From: Christensenella sp. UBA4675
GTDB lineage: Bacteria; Bacillota; Clostridia; Christensenellales; Borkfalkiaceae
NCBI GenBank assembly: GCA_002405165.1
Contig: DHLF01000001.1
Span: 76,787 to 140,786, forward strand
DNA length: 64,000 nt
Reading direction: 5' to 3'
Shown: one piece after another, positions 25,667-35,031 of the stretch
How the letters are laid out: each line of letters begins with the position of its first letter
Numbering within the stretch: position 1 is the first letter of the stretch
Translations under genes and position numbers: made by a program
The notes under the pieces: model-generated
Told to the model about the DNA's origin: nothing
The model's database searches: none
What the model saw: only the letters and a program-made list of their open reading frames with translations

Positions 25667-27046
25667 TTATACAAATAAAGCAAGTAAAACCCCTGCGGCA
25701 ATCGCCGAACCTATAACGCCTGCTACGTTAGGTCCCATAGCGTGCATCAACAAGTGATTTGTCGGGTCGTATTTAGTTCCCATTTCTTCCGAAATTCTAG
25801 CCGCCATAGGTACTGCGGATACTCCCGCCGAACCGATCAAAGGATTTAATTTTTCTTTTGAGAACAAGTTCATTATCTTTACAGATAAAATTCCGCCCAT
25901 ACTTCCCAGACAGAAAGCAAATAAGCCGAGTAATATAATTTTAATAGTTGCAAAACTTAAAAATAGACTGCCGACAGCCTTTGAACCTACCATTACACCT
26001 AAAAATATTGTAACAATATTCATTAGCGCGTTAGACGCCGTATCGACAAGTCTTGTAGCAACGCCCGATTCTTTTAATAAGTTGCCGAGCATTAACATTC
26101 CGAGTAACGGCATAGCCGAAGGAAGTAATAATCCTACGACCAACGAAACGAGTACGGGAAAAACGATTTTTTCCGTTTTAGAAACTTTACGCGCTTGTTT
26201 CATTTTAATTTTTCTTTCTTTTTCGGTTGTACAAAGTTTCATTAAAGGCTTTTGTATAATAGGAATTAAAGCCATATAAGAATATGCGGCTATCGCTATC
26301 ATGGGTAAATAGTCTTCGGCAAGTTTTTTAGTAACGTAAATTGCCGTAGGACCGTCCGCTCCGCCGATTATGGATATTGCGCCCGCAATTGCTTCTGCGG
26401 AATACTTACCGTCTCCGCCTTTAAATAAGAAATATGCTCCTACAAACGTAATAAATATACCGAGTTGAGCCGCCGCGCCTATTAACATACTCTTCGGTCT
26501 TGCGATTAACGGTCCGAAGTCCGTCATAGCGCCGATTCCTAAGAAAATTAGCGGGGGATATATAACTTTATCTACCCCTAAGTATAAGTAATAGAATAAG
26601 CCTTCGTTAGCGATAACTTTTTCGCTACTCATAGCTAAGTTTTTTAAGCTAAAAAGTTGCGTTAAACTTTCGTTTGAAAATTCCGAAAACGATTGAATTG
26701 CCGTTCCGTCGTAATTTTCGCAAACGCTGTTCCACCAAGCAACTAACTGGTCGCTAGTTCCCCTTGCAACTTCTTGATTTGAAAGCGTATCGGTAATAAC
26801 GTAACCTTTCGTTCCGAATAATTCGTTATAAGCTCCCGGTACGTTTACTATAAACATTCCGAACGCAATAGGTAATAACAAAAGCGGTTCAAACTTTTTG
26901 ACGATTGCAAGGTACATTAAAACGAACGAAATTAAAATCATAACGTAGTTTTGCCAGTTCGTTCCCGAATATAGTCCCGTACTCTCCCAAAGGTTTTTAA
27001 ACGCGTCTACTACTGCGCTTGAACATAAATTTGAAATTATATTCAT
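25667..27046 (-). CDS. Sodium-pumping decarboxylase subunit beta
   Basis: 459 residues, about ten membrane segments. The conserved Na+ and biotin site signature is IIGGADGPTAIYVTKKLA, with PLLFLGIGAMTDFGP-like sequence (PPLIFLGIGAMTDFGPLIARP) and the ending NVAGVIGSAIAAGVLL. It decarboxylates carboxybiotin and exports Na+. An insertion of about 70 residues near the N-terminus (about 65-140) looks longer than in typical subunits. It lies between the alpha and biotin-carrier genes. Confidence 0.93.
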   Translation of the reverse strand: MNIISNLCSSAVVDAFKNLWESTGLYSGTNWQNYVMILISFVLMYLAIVKKFEPLLLLPIAFGMFIVNVPGAYNELFGTKGYVITDTLSNQEVARGTSDQLVAWWNSVCENYDGTAIQSFSEFSNESLTQLFSLKNLAMSSEKVIANEGLFYYLYLGVDKVIYPPLIFLGIGAMTDFGPLIARPKSMLIGAAAQLGIFITFVGAYFLFKGGDGKYSAEAIAGAISIIGGADGPTAIYVTKKLAEDYLPMIAIAAYSYMALIPIIQKPLMKLCTTEKERKIKMKQARKVSKTEKIVFPVLVSLVVGLLLPSAMPLLGMLMLGNLLKESGVATRLVDTASNALMNIVTIFLGVMVGSKAVGSLFLSFATIKIILLGLFAFCLGSMGGILSVKIMNLFSKEKLNPLIGSAGVSAVPMAARISEEMGTKYDPTNHLLMHAMGPNVAGVIGSAIAAGVLLALFV

Positions 27047-27061
27047 TTTTTACTCCTAAGT

Positions 27062-27430
27062 TTAGCCGATAGTTGCTACAATATCGTCCGTTTCTACATT
27101 AGTACCTTTGGTAACTTTAAACGAAATTACTCCGTCGAAATCACTTGCGATTTCGTTATCCATTTTCATTGCTTCCAAAATGTAAATTACGTCGCCTTTT
27201 TTAACGTTAGCGCCTTCTGCAACTTTAAATTCCTTAACCATACCGGGCATAGGAGCCTTAACGAGATTTCCACCCGTAACCGTAGCTTTTTTAGGAGCTT
27301 CCGCCTTAACATCGGTTTTTTTAACTTCTTGTACAACGGGTGCTACGCTTTCGCTAGATGCTACTCCGCCAACTTCTTCTACTGCAACTTCATATTCTTT
27401 GCCGTCTATATATACTTTAAAATTACGCAT
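27062..27430 (-). CDS. Biotin carboxyl carrier subunit
   Basis: 122 residues. The biotinylated lysine is in EAMKMDNE near residue 92 of a C-terminal biotinyl domain that begins VKAPMPGMV. A 25-residue linker rich in Lys, Ala and Pro precedes it. It carries the carboxyl group between the alpha and beta subunits. Confidence 0.93.
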   Translation of the reverse strand: MRNFKVYIDGKEYEVAVEEVGGVASSESVAPVVQEVKKTDVKAEAPKKATVTGGNLVKAPMPGMVKEFKVAEGANVKKGDVIYILEAMKMDNEIASDFDGVISFKVTKGTNVETDDIVATIG

Positions 27431-27449
27431 TTTTTTAATTCTCCTTTAT

Positions 27450-27782
27450 TTATCTTCTCGTTATTTTTCTTACGATAAACTCGCATTGACTTTTATTTTC
27501 TTGTTGAAGTAAAGCGTATATCGCGGATATTATCGCAACTCTCGTCTTTTCGTCAACTTCGTCGGTTTCCTGAACTTGAATGGGACTATTTTTTAACGTT
27601 TCTTGTGGTTTTTCAACGCTTTTTTTAGGTTGTTTTCCGCTGACCTTATCAAACACTTTTCCTATTATCGTAAGAAACAGTATAATAATTGTCATTCCGA
27701 AAAATATTACCAACATACCCAAAACAAACGTGAACAAAACGGTAACGCCGTCCGACATTCCTTTAAGGGCTAATAAATTCAT
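27450..27782 (-). CDS. Oxaloacetate decarboxylase gamma-type membrane subunit
   Basis: 110 residues with one strong N-terminal membrane helix (VLFTFVLGMLVIFFGMTIIILFL) and a charged cytoplasmic tail. This is the layout of OadG, which holds the complex together. The end has EVDEKTRVAIISAIYALL, common in the family. It abuts the carboxyltransferase gene by one base. Confidence 0.85.
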   Translation of the reverse strand: MNLLALKGMSDGVTVLFTFVLGMLVIFFGMTIIILFLTIIGKVFDKVSGKQPKKSVEKPQETLKNSPIQVQETDEVDEKTRVAIISAIYALLQQENKSQCEFIVRKITRR

Positions 27783-27783
27783 A

Positions 27784-29109
27784 CTACACCTCTAACGTTT
27801 GCAATGCGGAAATTAAATACTGACGAACGTATTGCGGTTCGATTACGTTATCTAAATATCCGTTATGAGCAGTATTTACAGGGTCTAATTTATCTTTATA
27901 TGTTTCGGCAAGTTCGTTTATTTTTTCACATTCGGCGTCTAGCTCCACCAAAGCTCCCGTTTGTTCGTCAAATAATCCGACGTTTGCGTTAGCAAAAGCC
28001 AGCGTATACGAGTTATTTAATTCCTTAGAAGCAAATAACGTGTATCCAAGACCTATTGCGTTACCCGTGATAATCGCGATTTTGTCGACATCTTTACAAG
28101 CGCTAATAAATTCGTTTACCCTAGATAATGTGCATTTTTGGCAATTTTCGTCGTAGCTGATACCTTTCGTATTTACAAAAGTGATTAAGGGTAAACTTTG
28201 TCTTTGAGCAAATTTAACGAAGTCTGTTACTTTCTTTAAAATTTTTCCGTTTAATTCAACTGTTTTTTCGCTATTAAAAATAATTGTTGCAACGCTAAAA
28301 GCAGAAATATAAGCTATACCCGTTTTAACATCACTTGCAAAATCTTTGTTTAATTCAATGAAAGAATTTTTATCGAAAACAGCTTTGATTAAACTTTCGT
28401 CCGTTATTTTTTTATTTAAATAAGGACAAGTTCTATTTAGGTCATCTTCATTTTCCGAAAAATCGTCTAAAATTTGACTAATCGCAATAATTTTATTTTT
28501 AAATTCAGCTACGGTAGCAACTTTTTCAGTAGGATACTCGCATTTCTCTTCAGGATTCTTTGCCGAAAGAACAAAGGGGCTGGCAAAAGACACTTTACCG
28601 TCTTTTAAAGAAAACGCTAAATCGCAGTTGTCTACGAGTACGGAAAGCGAACCGAATACGTTACCGCAAATTAAAGCGTATTGCATTAAACCTGCGTCTT
28701 TTATATCGGACGAAAGCGTTAAAATTTTAGCTATACCTTCTAAAACGTTTACGCCTTCCCCACATTGTACTCCGTTAGATTCAAGTAAATATATTACGGG
28801 ATAAGACGAACGTAACGCCCTTTCCATACATTTTGCTATTTTGTTACAGTTAGCCAGCGACAAACCGCCACGCATAATTTCGGGATTGATTGCAACTATA
28901 CAATAATTTTTATCGTTAATAGAACCTATTCCCGTAACTACGCCTTCCCCGAAAGCGTCTTGTTCGTAAACGTCGCTATGAGAAAAACTGTAAGAATCGA
29001 GTTCGACAAACCCTTTATCGTCAACTAACTCTTCTATTTTTTTTCTTATAGACTTCGTTGCAGAAAGCAAATTCGCTCTGCGTGATTGCAATAATTTAAT
29101 TCTGTCCAT
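27784..29109 (-). CDS. Divergent carboxyltransferase (acetyl-/methylmalonyl-CoA carboxylase type)
   Basis: 441 residues from ATG 29109, which has GGAGG six bases upstream; the frame is open 18 codons further. It has the two crotonase-like halves of biotin-dependent carboxyltransferases (GFVELDSYSFSH.., GEGVVTGIGSIN, then a second half with ITFVNTKGISYDENCQ and FASKELNNSYTLAFANANVG). Family members near sodium-pump genes transfer CO2 from methylmalonyl-CoA. This copy is shorter than usual (about 510) and its glycine-rich loops are weak, so it may be altered in substrate or activity. It heads the ten-gene operon. Confidence 0.75.
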   Translation of the reverse strand: MDRIKLLQSRRANLLSATKSIRKKIEELVDDKGFVELDSYSFSHSDVYEQDAFGEGVVTGIGSINDKNYCIVAINPEIMRGGLSLANCNKIAKCMERALRSSYPVIYLLESNGVQCGEGVNVLEGIAKILTLSSDIKDAGLMQYALICGNVFGSLSVLVDNCDLAFSLKDGKVSFASPFVLSAKNPEEKCEYPTEKVATVAEFKNKIIAISQILDDFSENEDDLNRTCPYLNKKITDESLIKAVFDKNSFIELNKDFASDVKTGIAYISAFSVATIIFNSEKTVELNGKILKKVTDFVKFAQRQSLPLITFVNTKGISYDENCQKCTLSRVNEFISACKDVDKIAIITGNAIGLGYTLFASKELNNSYTLAFANANVGLFDEQTGALVELDAECEKINELAETYKDKLDPVNTAHNGYLDNVIEPQYVRQYLISALQTLEV

Positions 29110-29134
29110 AAAGTCCTCCATTGTTATCCTAAAT

Positions 29135-29163
29135 ATTATATTATAAAAAAATAAAAAACACAA
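29135..29163 (-). promoter_or_regulatory. Promoter of the decarboxylase operon
   Basis: Minus strand: weak -35 TTGTGT (29158-29163), 17 bases, TATAAT (29135-29140), 25 bases before the chosen start of the carboxyltransferase gene. Confidence 0.5.
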
Positions 29164-29173
29164 TAATTTAATT

Positions 29174-29209
29174 AAAAAAAAATCGCCGTTTTCAAAAAGA
29201 AAACGGCGA
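29174..29209 (-). terminator. Terminator after galT
   Basis: Perfect 11-bp stem (TCGCCGTTTTC / GAAAACGGCGA) with a five-A loop and a T-run on the minus strand, 16 bases past the galT stop. It separates galT from the decarboxylase operon. Confidence 0.85.
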
Positions 29210-29224
29210 AAATCTATTTTTTAA

Positions 29225-30775
29225 TTATTTTATATTTAAAGTTTTTAAGAAATTACCGAGTGCTAACATTCCCTTTTCGTCTTTTGTGTAAACACTAGTA
29301 TTTAAAAGAATGTTTTTACATACGTTATTGATATAATCAGTGGTGATTTTCTCGGCTTTTTCCATAGAAGAAACCGAAGGATTTTTTTCTACCAAAGACT
29401 TTATCATATCTCTATGAACGTATAGATAATTTTCGGGATTGCATAATTCTTCGTAATTATAAGTATCCCTTTTAACTAACATTTCTTGTATCATAGCAAG
29501 TTGTTTTTTCAATCTTCCGGGAAGAATGAATAATCCCATTGCTTCTATTAGTCCAATACCTTCTTTTTTAATATTGTGGTATTCGGGGTGAGCGTGATAA
29601 ATTCCGTCGGGATACTGTTCGCTTGTCATATTGTTTCTTAAAATTAAATCTACGCAATATCTTCCGTCGGGTAATTTTCTTACGATAGGAGTAATCGTGT
29701 TATGTCTGACGTTGTCCGACCCCATATTGAAGATTTGATTTTCTTCATCGGAATATGCTTTCCATTTTTCTATAACGTCGCCTGCCAAAGCGCAAACAGA
29801 AGCTCTGTTTATACCCGTTAAATGAATTACGGTATTGTACCAATCGAGTAACCCCACTTCTACGTCGGGATAATCTTCGCAAACGTATTTTTTAGCTATT
29901 CCCGCGTGGTGCATAGGCATTAAATGTTTTCCGCCTTGATAATGTTCGTGATTTAATATAGAACCGCCTACTATGGGTAAATCGGCATTGCTACCCGCCA
30001 TATAATTAGGCAAATAATCTACGAAATTTAATAATTTTACGATTGTATTTCTGTCTATTCTCATAGGAATATGCTTATCGTTGAACATAATGCAGTGTTC
30101 TTCGAAATAAGCGTACGGAGAATATTGCAAATACCATTTTTCATCCGCTAAATTTATAGAAATAGTTCTTAAATTGCTTCTTGCGGGATGAGTTAAAGTA
30201 CCCAAATAACCTTCGTTTTCTTTACACAATAAACACTTAGGATATTTTTTTGCACTTGCAGGATTTTTTTGTAATAATTTTGCAATTTCTTTATTGTCTT
30301 TTTCGGGTTTAGACAGGTTTATGGTAATTTCCAAAACGTTATTTCCGTCTTTTGCCTGCCATAAAATATTCCTAGAAATTGCGGTTTTTTGTATGTAGTT
30401 GTTCATTATGCTCATATCGTATAAATAAGAGCAAGCTTGTAACGCGCCGAATTGTTCTTTTATCGTTTTAAAGGCCATGTTAACTTCCGACGGTCTTGGC
30501 GTTAATACTCCGAAAATATACGTTGCGTAAGTATCTAAATACGCTTCTTCCGAAAGTCCGTTTTCAAGAGCATAGGTTTTTACGTCGTTATACAACTCGT
30601 CGGGAACGGTCATCTTTTTTATAAACGATAAATCGGGAATTTCTTCTAACGGTTCGGTTAGTTTAAATTCTCTAAGTAAAGTATTTCTTATGTAAATTTC
30701 GTCTAAGGAATTTAAATGCAAAAATACTTTGGAATATTCGATAAGTTTTTCAATCAATAATTTTCCGTCAATCAT
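29225..30775 (-). CDS. galT: UDP-glucose--hexose-1-phosphate uridylyltransferase (type 2 GalT)
   Basis: 516 residues, the length of the Firmicutes GalT2 family (about 490-510). The active-site region is IVGGSILNHEHYQGGKH near residue 270-285, with HPARSNLRTISINLADEKW upstream. It exchanges UMP between UDP-glucose and galactose-1-phosphate (Leloir pathway). No galK or galE adjoins it. Confidence 0.95.
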   Translation of the reverse strand: MIDGKLLIEKLIEYSKVFLHLNSLDEIYIRNTLLREFKLTEPLEEIPDLSFIKKMTVPDELYNDVKTYALENGLSEEAYLDTYATYIFGVLTPRPSEVNMAFKTIKEQFGALQACSYLYDMSIMNNYIQKTAISRNILWQAKDGNNVLEITINLSKPEKDNKEIAKLLQKNPASAKKYPKCLLCKENEGYLGTLTHPARSNLRTISINLADEKWYLQYSPYAYFEEHCIMFNDKHIPMRIDRNTIVKLLNFVDYLPNYMAGSNADLPIVGGSILNHEHYQGGKHLMPMHHAGIAKKYVCEDYPDVEVGLLDWYNTVIHLTGINRASVCALAGDVIEKWKAYSDEENQIFNMGSDNVRHNTITPIVRKLPDGRYCVDLILRNNMTSEQYPDGIYHAHPEYHNIKKEGIGLIEAMGLFILPGRLKKQLAMIQEMLVKRDTYNYEELCNPENYLYVHRDMIKSLVEKNPSVSSMEKAEKITTDYINNVCKNILLNTSVYTKDEKGMLALGNFLKTLNIK

Positions 30776-30837
30776 ATTTTCCTCTTATATTTTTAAACTT
30801 TTTATATATTATCATAATTTGCCGTGTTTTGCAAGCT

Positions 30838-31770
30838 TTATTCGTTTTTTCCCACCGAATTATTTTTTTTGCGCTTAAAAAACTTTTTAAATTTCGCCTG
30901 AATTACTTCTCCGTTTTTATATACGAATTTACTTAGCAAAAACGTGCCTACTATTAAAACAATCCAAATTAAAATGCCCCACCAAGTGTTATAGGGAATG
31001 ATGTTGCCGTTCAAAGAAAAAGACGTTGTAAATACGGAAATTAACCTTGTAACGGTAATCATTATAATAAAATATATATTACTCATAGAAGATATTCCTG
31101 CCACAAAACATAAAACGTCGTCGGGGAAAAAAGGAAATAAAAACATAAAAGTTAAAATCAATTTGTCTTTACCCTTTACTTTTTGCAATACATCGTCTAA
31201 CGTTTTTTTACCTACTAACCAACAAACGACTTTATACCCGAAATACTTACCGACGAAAAAAGCAATTAAAGAACCTATCATTATCCCGATAAAAGAATAA
31301 ATTGCCCCTTTTAGCGCACCGAATAATAAAACTCCCGCTCCTATTGCGATAAACCCGGGGATTGGTAAAACCGCAACCTGCAAAATTTGCATTAATAGAA
31401 AAATTATAAACGATAAACTTCCGAAAGATTCTATATACGCCCTAAAATCTTCAACACTGTCTATTTTATTCCAAAACCCCGTTATTTGTAAAACGTATAA
31501 AATGATAGTTGCAAGCATTAAAAAAAATAGGGTTACTAAACAAAATTTATATACTATTTCCTTATCTTTAATTATAAAAATTACCGAAATAATTAGTATT
31601 ATAGATAAAACCGCTATAGTAAGCGTTTTAAAAAGTTTAGAATGTAAATCTATAAATCCGCCTGAAACTTTATCTATATAGAATAAGGCAAACATACACG
31701 TTACGGCGCACATTAAAACCGTTACGATTAAATTTATTATAAAAAAAACTAAGGAATACTTTTTTTTCAT
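30838..31770 (-). CDS. TVP38/TMEM64 (DedA-like) membrane protein
   Basis: 310 residues, about seven membrane segments. The VTT-domain signature is present: IGAGVLLFGALKGAIYSFIG .. GSLIAFFVGKYFG, then FLFPFFPDDVLCFVAGISSMS. The family is linked to lipid scrambling or membrane homeostasis; no specific substrate is shown. Short Lys-rich C-terminal tail. It follows rnhA by 7 bases. Confidence 0.9.
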   Translation of the reverse strand: MKKKYSLVFFIINLIVTVLMCAVTCMFALFYIDKVSGGFIDLHSKLFKTLTIAVLSIILIISVIFIIKDKEIVYKFCLVTLFFLMLATIILYVLQITGFWNKIDSVEDFRAYIESFGSLSFIIFLLMQILQVAVLPIPGFIAIGAGVLLFGALKGAIYSFIGIMIGSLIAFFVGKYFGYKVVCWLVGKKTLDDVLQKVKGKDKLILTFMFLFPFFPDDVLCFVAGISSMSNIYFIIMITVTRLISVFTTSFSLNGNIIPYNTWWGILIWIVLIVGTFLLSKFVYKNGEVIQAKFKKFFKRKKNNSVGKNE

Positions 31771-31777
31771 ATAATAA

Positions 31778-32239
31778 TTATATTTCAGACAAGTCTTTTT
31801 TAACCGTAAATTTTAAAATTTCACTTCTTGCAATTTCGTCGCAACGATTGTTTTTTTCGTTATCGGAATGTCCTTTTACCTTATGAAAAGTAACGCTGTG
31901 ATATGACAATAATTCATATAATTCCTGCCAAAGTTCTACGTTTTTAACGGGTTTATTGTCAGCCGTTTTCCAACCCTTATTTTTCCAATTTTCCACCCAT
32001 TTTTCGTTTATTGCGTTTACAACGTAAGCCGAATCGCTAAATAAGTCCACTACGCAGTGTTCCTTTAACGCTTTTAACCCTTTTACAACTGCGGTAAGCT
32101 CCATTATGTTATTAGTAGTTAAACTTTCTCCGCCGGAACAAATCTTTTCGATCCCCATATATTCTAAAATTGCGCAATACCCGCCCGGACCCGGATTACA
32201 CGAACACGCTCCGTCCGTGTAAATAGTTACTTTTTTCAA
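31778..32239 (-). CDS. rnhA: Ribonuclease HI
   Basis: 153 residues from TTG 32239; AGGAG precedes it, and the protein then starts (M)KKVTIYTDGACSCNPGPGG. The catalytic carboxylates are Asp in YTDGAC, Glu in IMELTAV, Asp in LFSDSAYVV and Asp in NRCDEIAR. It removes RNA from RNA-DNA hybrids. The ATG at 32284 is a poor choice, because it lies at the tRNA promoter. Confidence 0.95.
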   Translation of the reverse strand: MKKVTIYTDGACSCNPGPGGYCAILEYMGIEKICSGGESLTTNNIMELTAVVKGLKALKEHCVVDLFSDSAYVVNAINEKWVENWKNKGWKTADNKPVKNVELWQELYELLSYHSVTFHKVKGHSDNEKNNRCDEIARSEILKFTVKKDLSEI

Positions 32240-32277
32240 TATATTTCTCCTAAATTTTAAAAAATTATAATTTTCGA

Positions 32278-32306
32278 TTGACATTACAAAAAATATTTTA
32301 TATAAT
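32278..32306 (+). promoter_or_regulatory. Promoter of tRNA-Trp
   Basis: Perfect consensus TTGACA (32278-32283), 17 bases, TATAAT (32301-32306), 13 bases before the tRNA. Confidence 0.9.
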
Positions 32307-32319
32307 GAAATTCGTGCTT

Positions 32320-32394
32320 AGGGGAGTGGCTCAACGGTAGAGTAGCGGTCTCCAAAACCGTAGGTTGCGTGTTCGAATCGCGTCTCCCCTGCCA
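32320..32394 (+). tRNA. tRNA-Trp (anticodon CCA)
   Basis: 75 bases including an encoded CCA end. The acceptor stem AGGGGAG pairs with CTCCCCT; the anticodon stem GCGGT/ACCGT encloses CTCCAAA with the anticodon CCA at 32352-32354; the T loop is TTCGAAT. It has its own promoter and terminator. Confidence 0.97.
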
Positions 32395-32398
32395 AATT

Positions 32399-32428
32399 AC
32401 GCTTGTTATAAAAACAAGCGTTTTTTTA
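32399..32428 (+). terminator. Terminator of tRNA-Trp
   Basis: ACGCTTGT / ACAAGCGT stem with a 7-base loop and a run of seven T, just after the tRNA. Confidence 0.9.
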
Positions 32429-32796
32429 TTTTTAACAAATTTATTGAAAAATGTCAACAAATTATAGTGGATACCAAATGTTTCCCCATGTTTTTACAAA
32501 ATATGTAAAGTATACAAAAAAATTATATTATTAAATTTAATATAAATTATCTTCTTTATTAGACGCTATTTTCACATACTCTAACGTTTGGCGTTATAAA
32601 TAAAAACTTTACAATTTTAAAAAAAGAACCTATTTTACACATAAATTACCCTTTTATAAATTATATCACGACGAATACGCAAACCCTTGTAAGCAAGTTT
32701 TAACTTCTTTTATTGTAATATACCGCTTTTTTAGTCCCGTTTTTGGCGTATTTGCAATTTTTAAATAATTTTTTATAATTTTTAAGGTAAAGGCTT
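32429..32796. other. Intergenic stretch without identifiable gene
   Basis: About 370 AT-rich bases between the tRNA terminator and the end of the YolD gene. I see no open frame of note, no tRNA-like fold and no strong hairpin. Confidence 0.6.
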
Positions 32797-33105
32797 TTAT
32801 ATAATTAAATTACTTATATCGTCGAAAAAAATTTTTTCATCGGCAATCGACAAGTATTTTAAGGAATAATTAACTTTTACTATTCCTTTTAATTTAACGT
32901 ATTCTCCGTTTTTATAATATTCGACTTGTAAATTTACGCCGTTTGCCCTTTTTAATTTTTCGTTGATTTGCCCCGTTTCATACTCTGACAATTCTCTTTT
33001 TTCACATTTTAACGCTTCTTTTTCTCTTTTTTCAAGCTCTTCCTTCAAACCCTTTAACGCGTCGAACGGAAGAAATTGCTTTGCCCTGTCTACCCTATTC
33101 ACCAT
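32797..33105 (-). CDS. YolD-like protein
   Basis: 102 residues. The family signature is at the N-terminus: RAKQFLPFDALKGLKEEL. YolD-like proteins accompany Y-family polymerases of the UvrX group in SOS-induced operons; the biochemical role is not known. It overlaps the polymerase gene by 11 bases and is last in the operon. Confidence 0.88.
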   Translation of the reverse strand: MVNRVDRAKQFLPFDALKGLKEELEKREKEALKCEKRELSEYETGQINEKLKRANGVNLQVEYYKNGEYVKLKGIVKVNYSLKYLSIADEKIFFDDISNLII

Positions 33106-34351
33106 TATGCCCGCCTATTAGTTTATTTCTTATTTGCATAGTAGCTCCGTCTTGAAAATCAATTCCTTTTAATACGGAATTTTTACCGTATTTGCGTTTT
33201 ATTTCCAACACTGCAAGCTCCGACTTTTTTTCTTTTTCTATTTTATCGTAATCTACGAACAAATCGTATCCTTCGCAACTTTTATCCGCAACGTTAAAGC
33301 TAACGCCTAACTTTCTTATCAACACCCCTTTATACGCGTATTTATCGAACTTTTTTAACATTTCGGGAAGTATTAAAGAAAACAAGTTAGTTGCGTCGGG
33401 CAGTTTTACGCTTTCTCCGTCGGAAGGTATAGTATCTTTTGAATATCCTATATAAAAACTTCCGCTTTTCGCAATAAGGTTTCTCGACATCATATCGTAA
33501 CACGTATTTTGTATCATTTCTTCAAACACGAGTCTTGCCTTTTTAAAATCGTAATCTTCAAACAATATTTGCGAAGACGATATCGATTTACTTTTACCTT
33601 TATACGCTTTTATATCTTGCATAGTACAGCTCTCGCGACCGTATGCGTGGTCTATAAGGAGTTCTGCGTTTATACCGAATTCCTTATATAAAAGTTTTTC
33701 GTCCAAAGTCGTTATTCCTTTCATAGTATAAACGCCGTATTTTGCAAGTCTTTTCACTGTTCCGGTGGATATTTGCCAAAAATCTTTTAAAGGCGTATGC
33801 TCCCAAAGAGTTTCTTTATACTCTTCTTCGTTTAAAAAAGCTATATGGTCGGGAGTTTTCTTCGCCGTTATATCTAACGCTATTTTCGCCAAATACATAT
33901 TTGTACCTATTCCGCACGTTGCGGGAATAAGTTTTTTTTCGGCAATTTCGTTTATAAGCTTTATCGCAAAGCGTTTAGGCGTTAAATTATATAATTTTAA
34001 ATATTGCGTGGCGTCTATAAAAGATTCGTCTATCGAATAAACGTGAATATCGTCTTTTGAAATATATTTAAGATAAATAGCGTAAATATCGGCGGTATAT
34101 TCGATATATTTTTTCATTCTAGGCTTTGCTATTATATAATTCACGTTTTTGGGGATTTCATAAAGCCGACACCTGTTTTTTATACCTTTTGCTTTCATTG
34201 CGGGAGAAATTGCAAGACAAATTGCGCCTTGTCCCCTACTCTCGTCCGCAACGACTAGATTAGTTTCAAAAGGGTTTAATCCGCGTTCCGCGCATTCTAC
34301 GGAAGCGAAAAAGCATTTCATATCTATACAAAAATAAATTTTATCTTCCAT
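33095..34351 (-). CDS. Y-family DNA polymerase (UvrX/DinB-like)
   Basis: 418 residues. Palm motifs are FCIDMKCFFASVECAERGL with the first metal Asp, and YSIDESFID with the catalytic Asp-Glu. LYEIPKN and the helix-hairpin part (TGTVKRLAKYGVYTMKGI) follow. The C-terminal little-finger domain ends without a clear beta-clamp box. It copies across damaged bases. It sits between the LexA-like regulator (7-base gap) and yolD, the usual SOS mutagenesis layout. Confidence 0.92.
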   Translation of the reverse strand: MEDKIYFCIDMKCFFASVECAERGLNPFETNLVVADESRGQGAICLAISPAMKAKGIKNRCRLYEIPKNVNYIIAKPRMKKYIEYTADIYAIYLKYISKDDIHVYSIDESFIDATQYLKLYNLTPKRFAIKLINEIAEKKLIPATCGIGTNMYLAKIALDITAKKTPDHIAFLNEEEYKETLWEHTPLKDFWQISTGTVKRLAKYGVYTMKGITTLDEKLLYKEFGINAELLIDHAYGRESCTMQDIKAYKGKSKSISSSQILFEDYDFKKARLVFEEMIQNTCYDMMSRNLIAKSGSFYIGYSKDTIPSDGESVKLPDATNLFSLILPEMLKKFDKYAYKGVLIRKLGVSFNVADKSCEGYDLFVDYDKIEKEKKSELAVLEIKRKYGKNSVLKGIDFQDGATMQIRNKLIGGHNGE

Positions 34352-34358
34352 ATTTCAC

Positions 34359-35003
34359 CTAAAATTCGCTTTTTACGGGAGAATGAATAACAAAATCTAC
34401 CACACCGCAAATTTCCCATTCCCCATCGGGATAAATATCGTTATATATCCTTTCTCCGTTTTCGTTGATTTCGTCGTTAGCGCACGCCAAGTAATTTTTC
34501 TTACCCGTAACGAACACTTTTGCGGTTGCCTCTCCGCCGTTTACTCTCGCTATTACGGTTTGACCGTTTTCGGCGTAATTTTGCTTTTTTACCACCATTA
34601 AATCTCCGTCGAATATCCCGCGTTTTATCATACTTCTACCTTTTGCCTTTAAAATAAACCGCTCGTAAGAACCGAAAATTTCTACGGGCAAAGCTACCGT
34701 ATAAATTAAATTTTCTATCGCGTCCATAGGCGTTCCGCAGGGACATTCCCCCACCAAAGGAGCATTTACCGTTTCTCCGCAAACCAATTTTTCGTCGGCA
34801 AGTATTTTTTCACGATAATTTTCCCCCTTTTTTATAAGCCCCCGACGAAACAACTCGTTTAAATTACTTGAAACGGTACACAAAGAAGAAAGCTTACACT
34901 CTTTCATAATTTGCCTGTACGTCGGCGATTTTCCGCTTTGTTTTTGATAACTTGTTATATAAGATAAAATTAAATTTAATCTATTTTCGTTAAATTTCTT
35001 CAC
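34359..35003 (-). CDS. LexA/UmuD-like S24 self-cleaving regulator
   Basis: 214 residues. The N-terminal LexA winged helix (about 5-60; ILSYITSYQKQSGKSPTYRQ, SSNLNELFRRGL) is joined to an S24 peptidase domain with Ser124 (GRSMIKRG) and Lys162 (EATAKVF). In the cleavage loop PLVGECPCGTPMDA the scissile bond would be Cys89-Gly90 in place of the LexA Ala-Gly; E. coli UmuD also has Cys-Gly. It probably represses its own operon until RecA filaments trigger cleavage. It may be a second, operon-specific LexA and not the global one. Confidence 0.85.
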   Translation of the reverse strand: MKKFNENRLNLILSYITSYQKQSGKSPTYRQIMKECKLSSLCTVSSNLNELFRRGLIKKGENYREKILADEKLVCGETVNAPLVGECPCGTPMDAIENLIYTVALPVEIFGSYERFILKAKGRSMIKRGIFDGDLMVVKKQNYAENGQTVIARVNGGEATAKVFVTGKKNYLACANDEINENGERIYNDIYPDGEWEICGVVDFVIHSPVKSEF

Positions 35004-35031
35004 TAGTTTCCCTTTCCCGATAATTTTTTAT

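Noticed and set aside
32429..32796. Small RNA after tRNA-Trp
   Set aside because: No promoter-plus-terminator pair or stable fold could be found in this AT-rich stretch.
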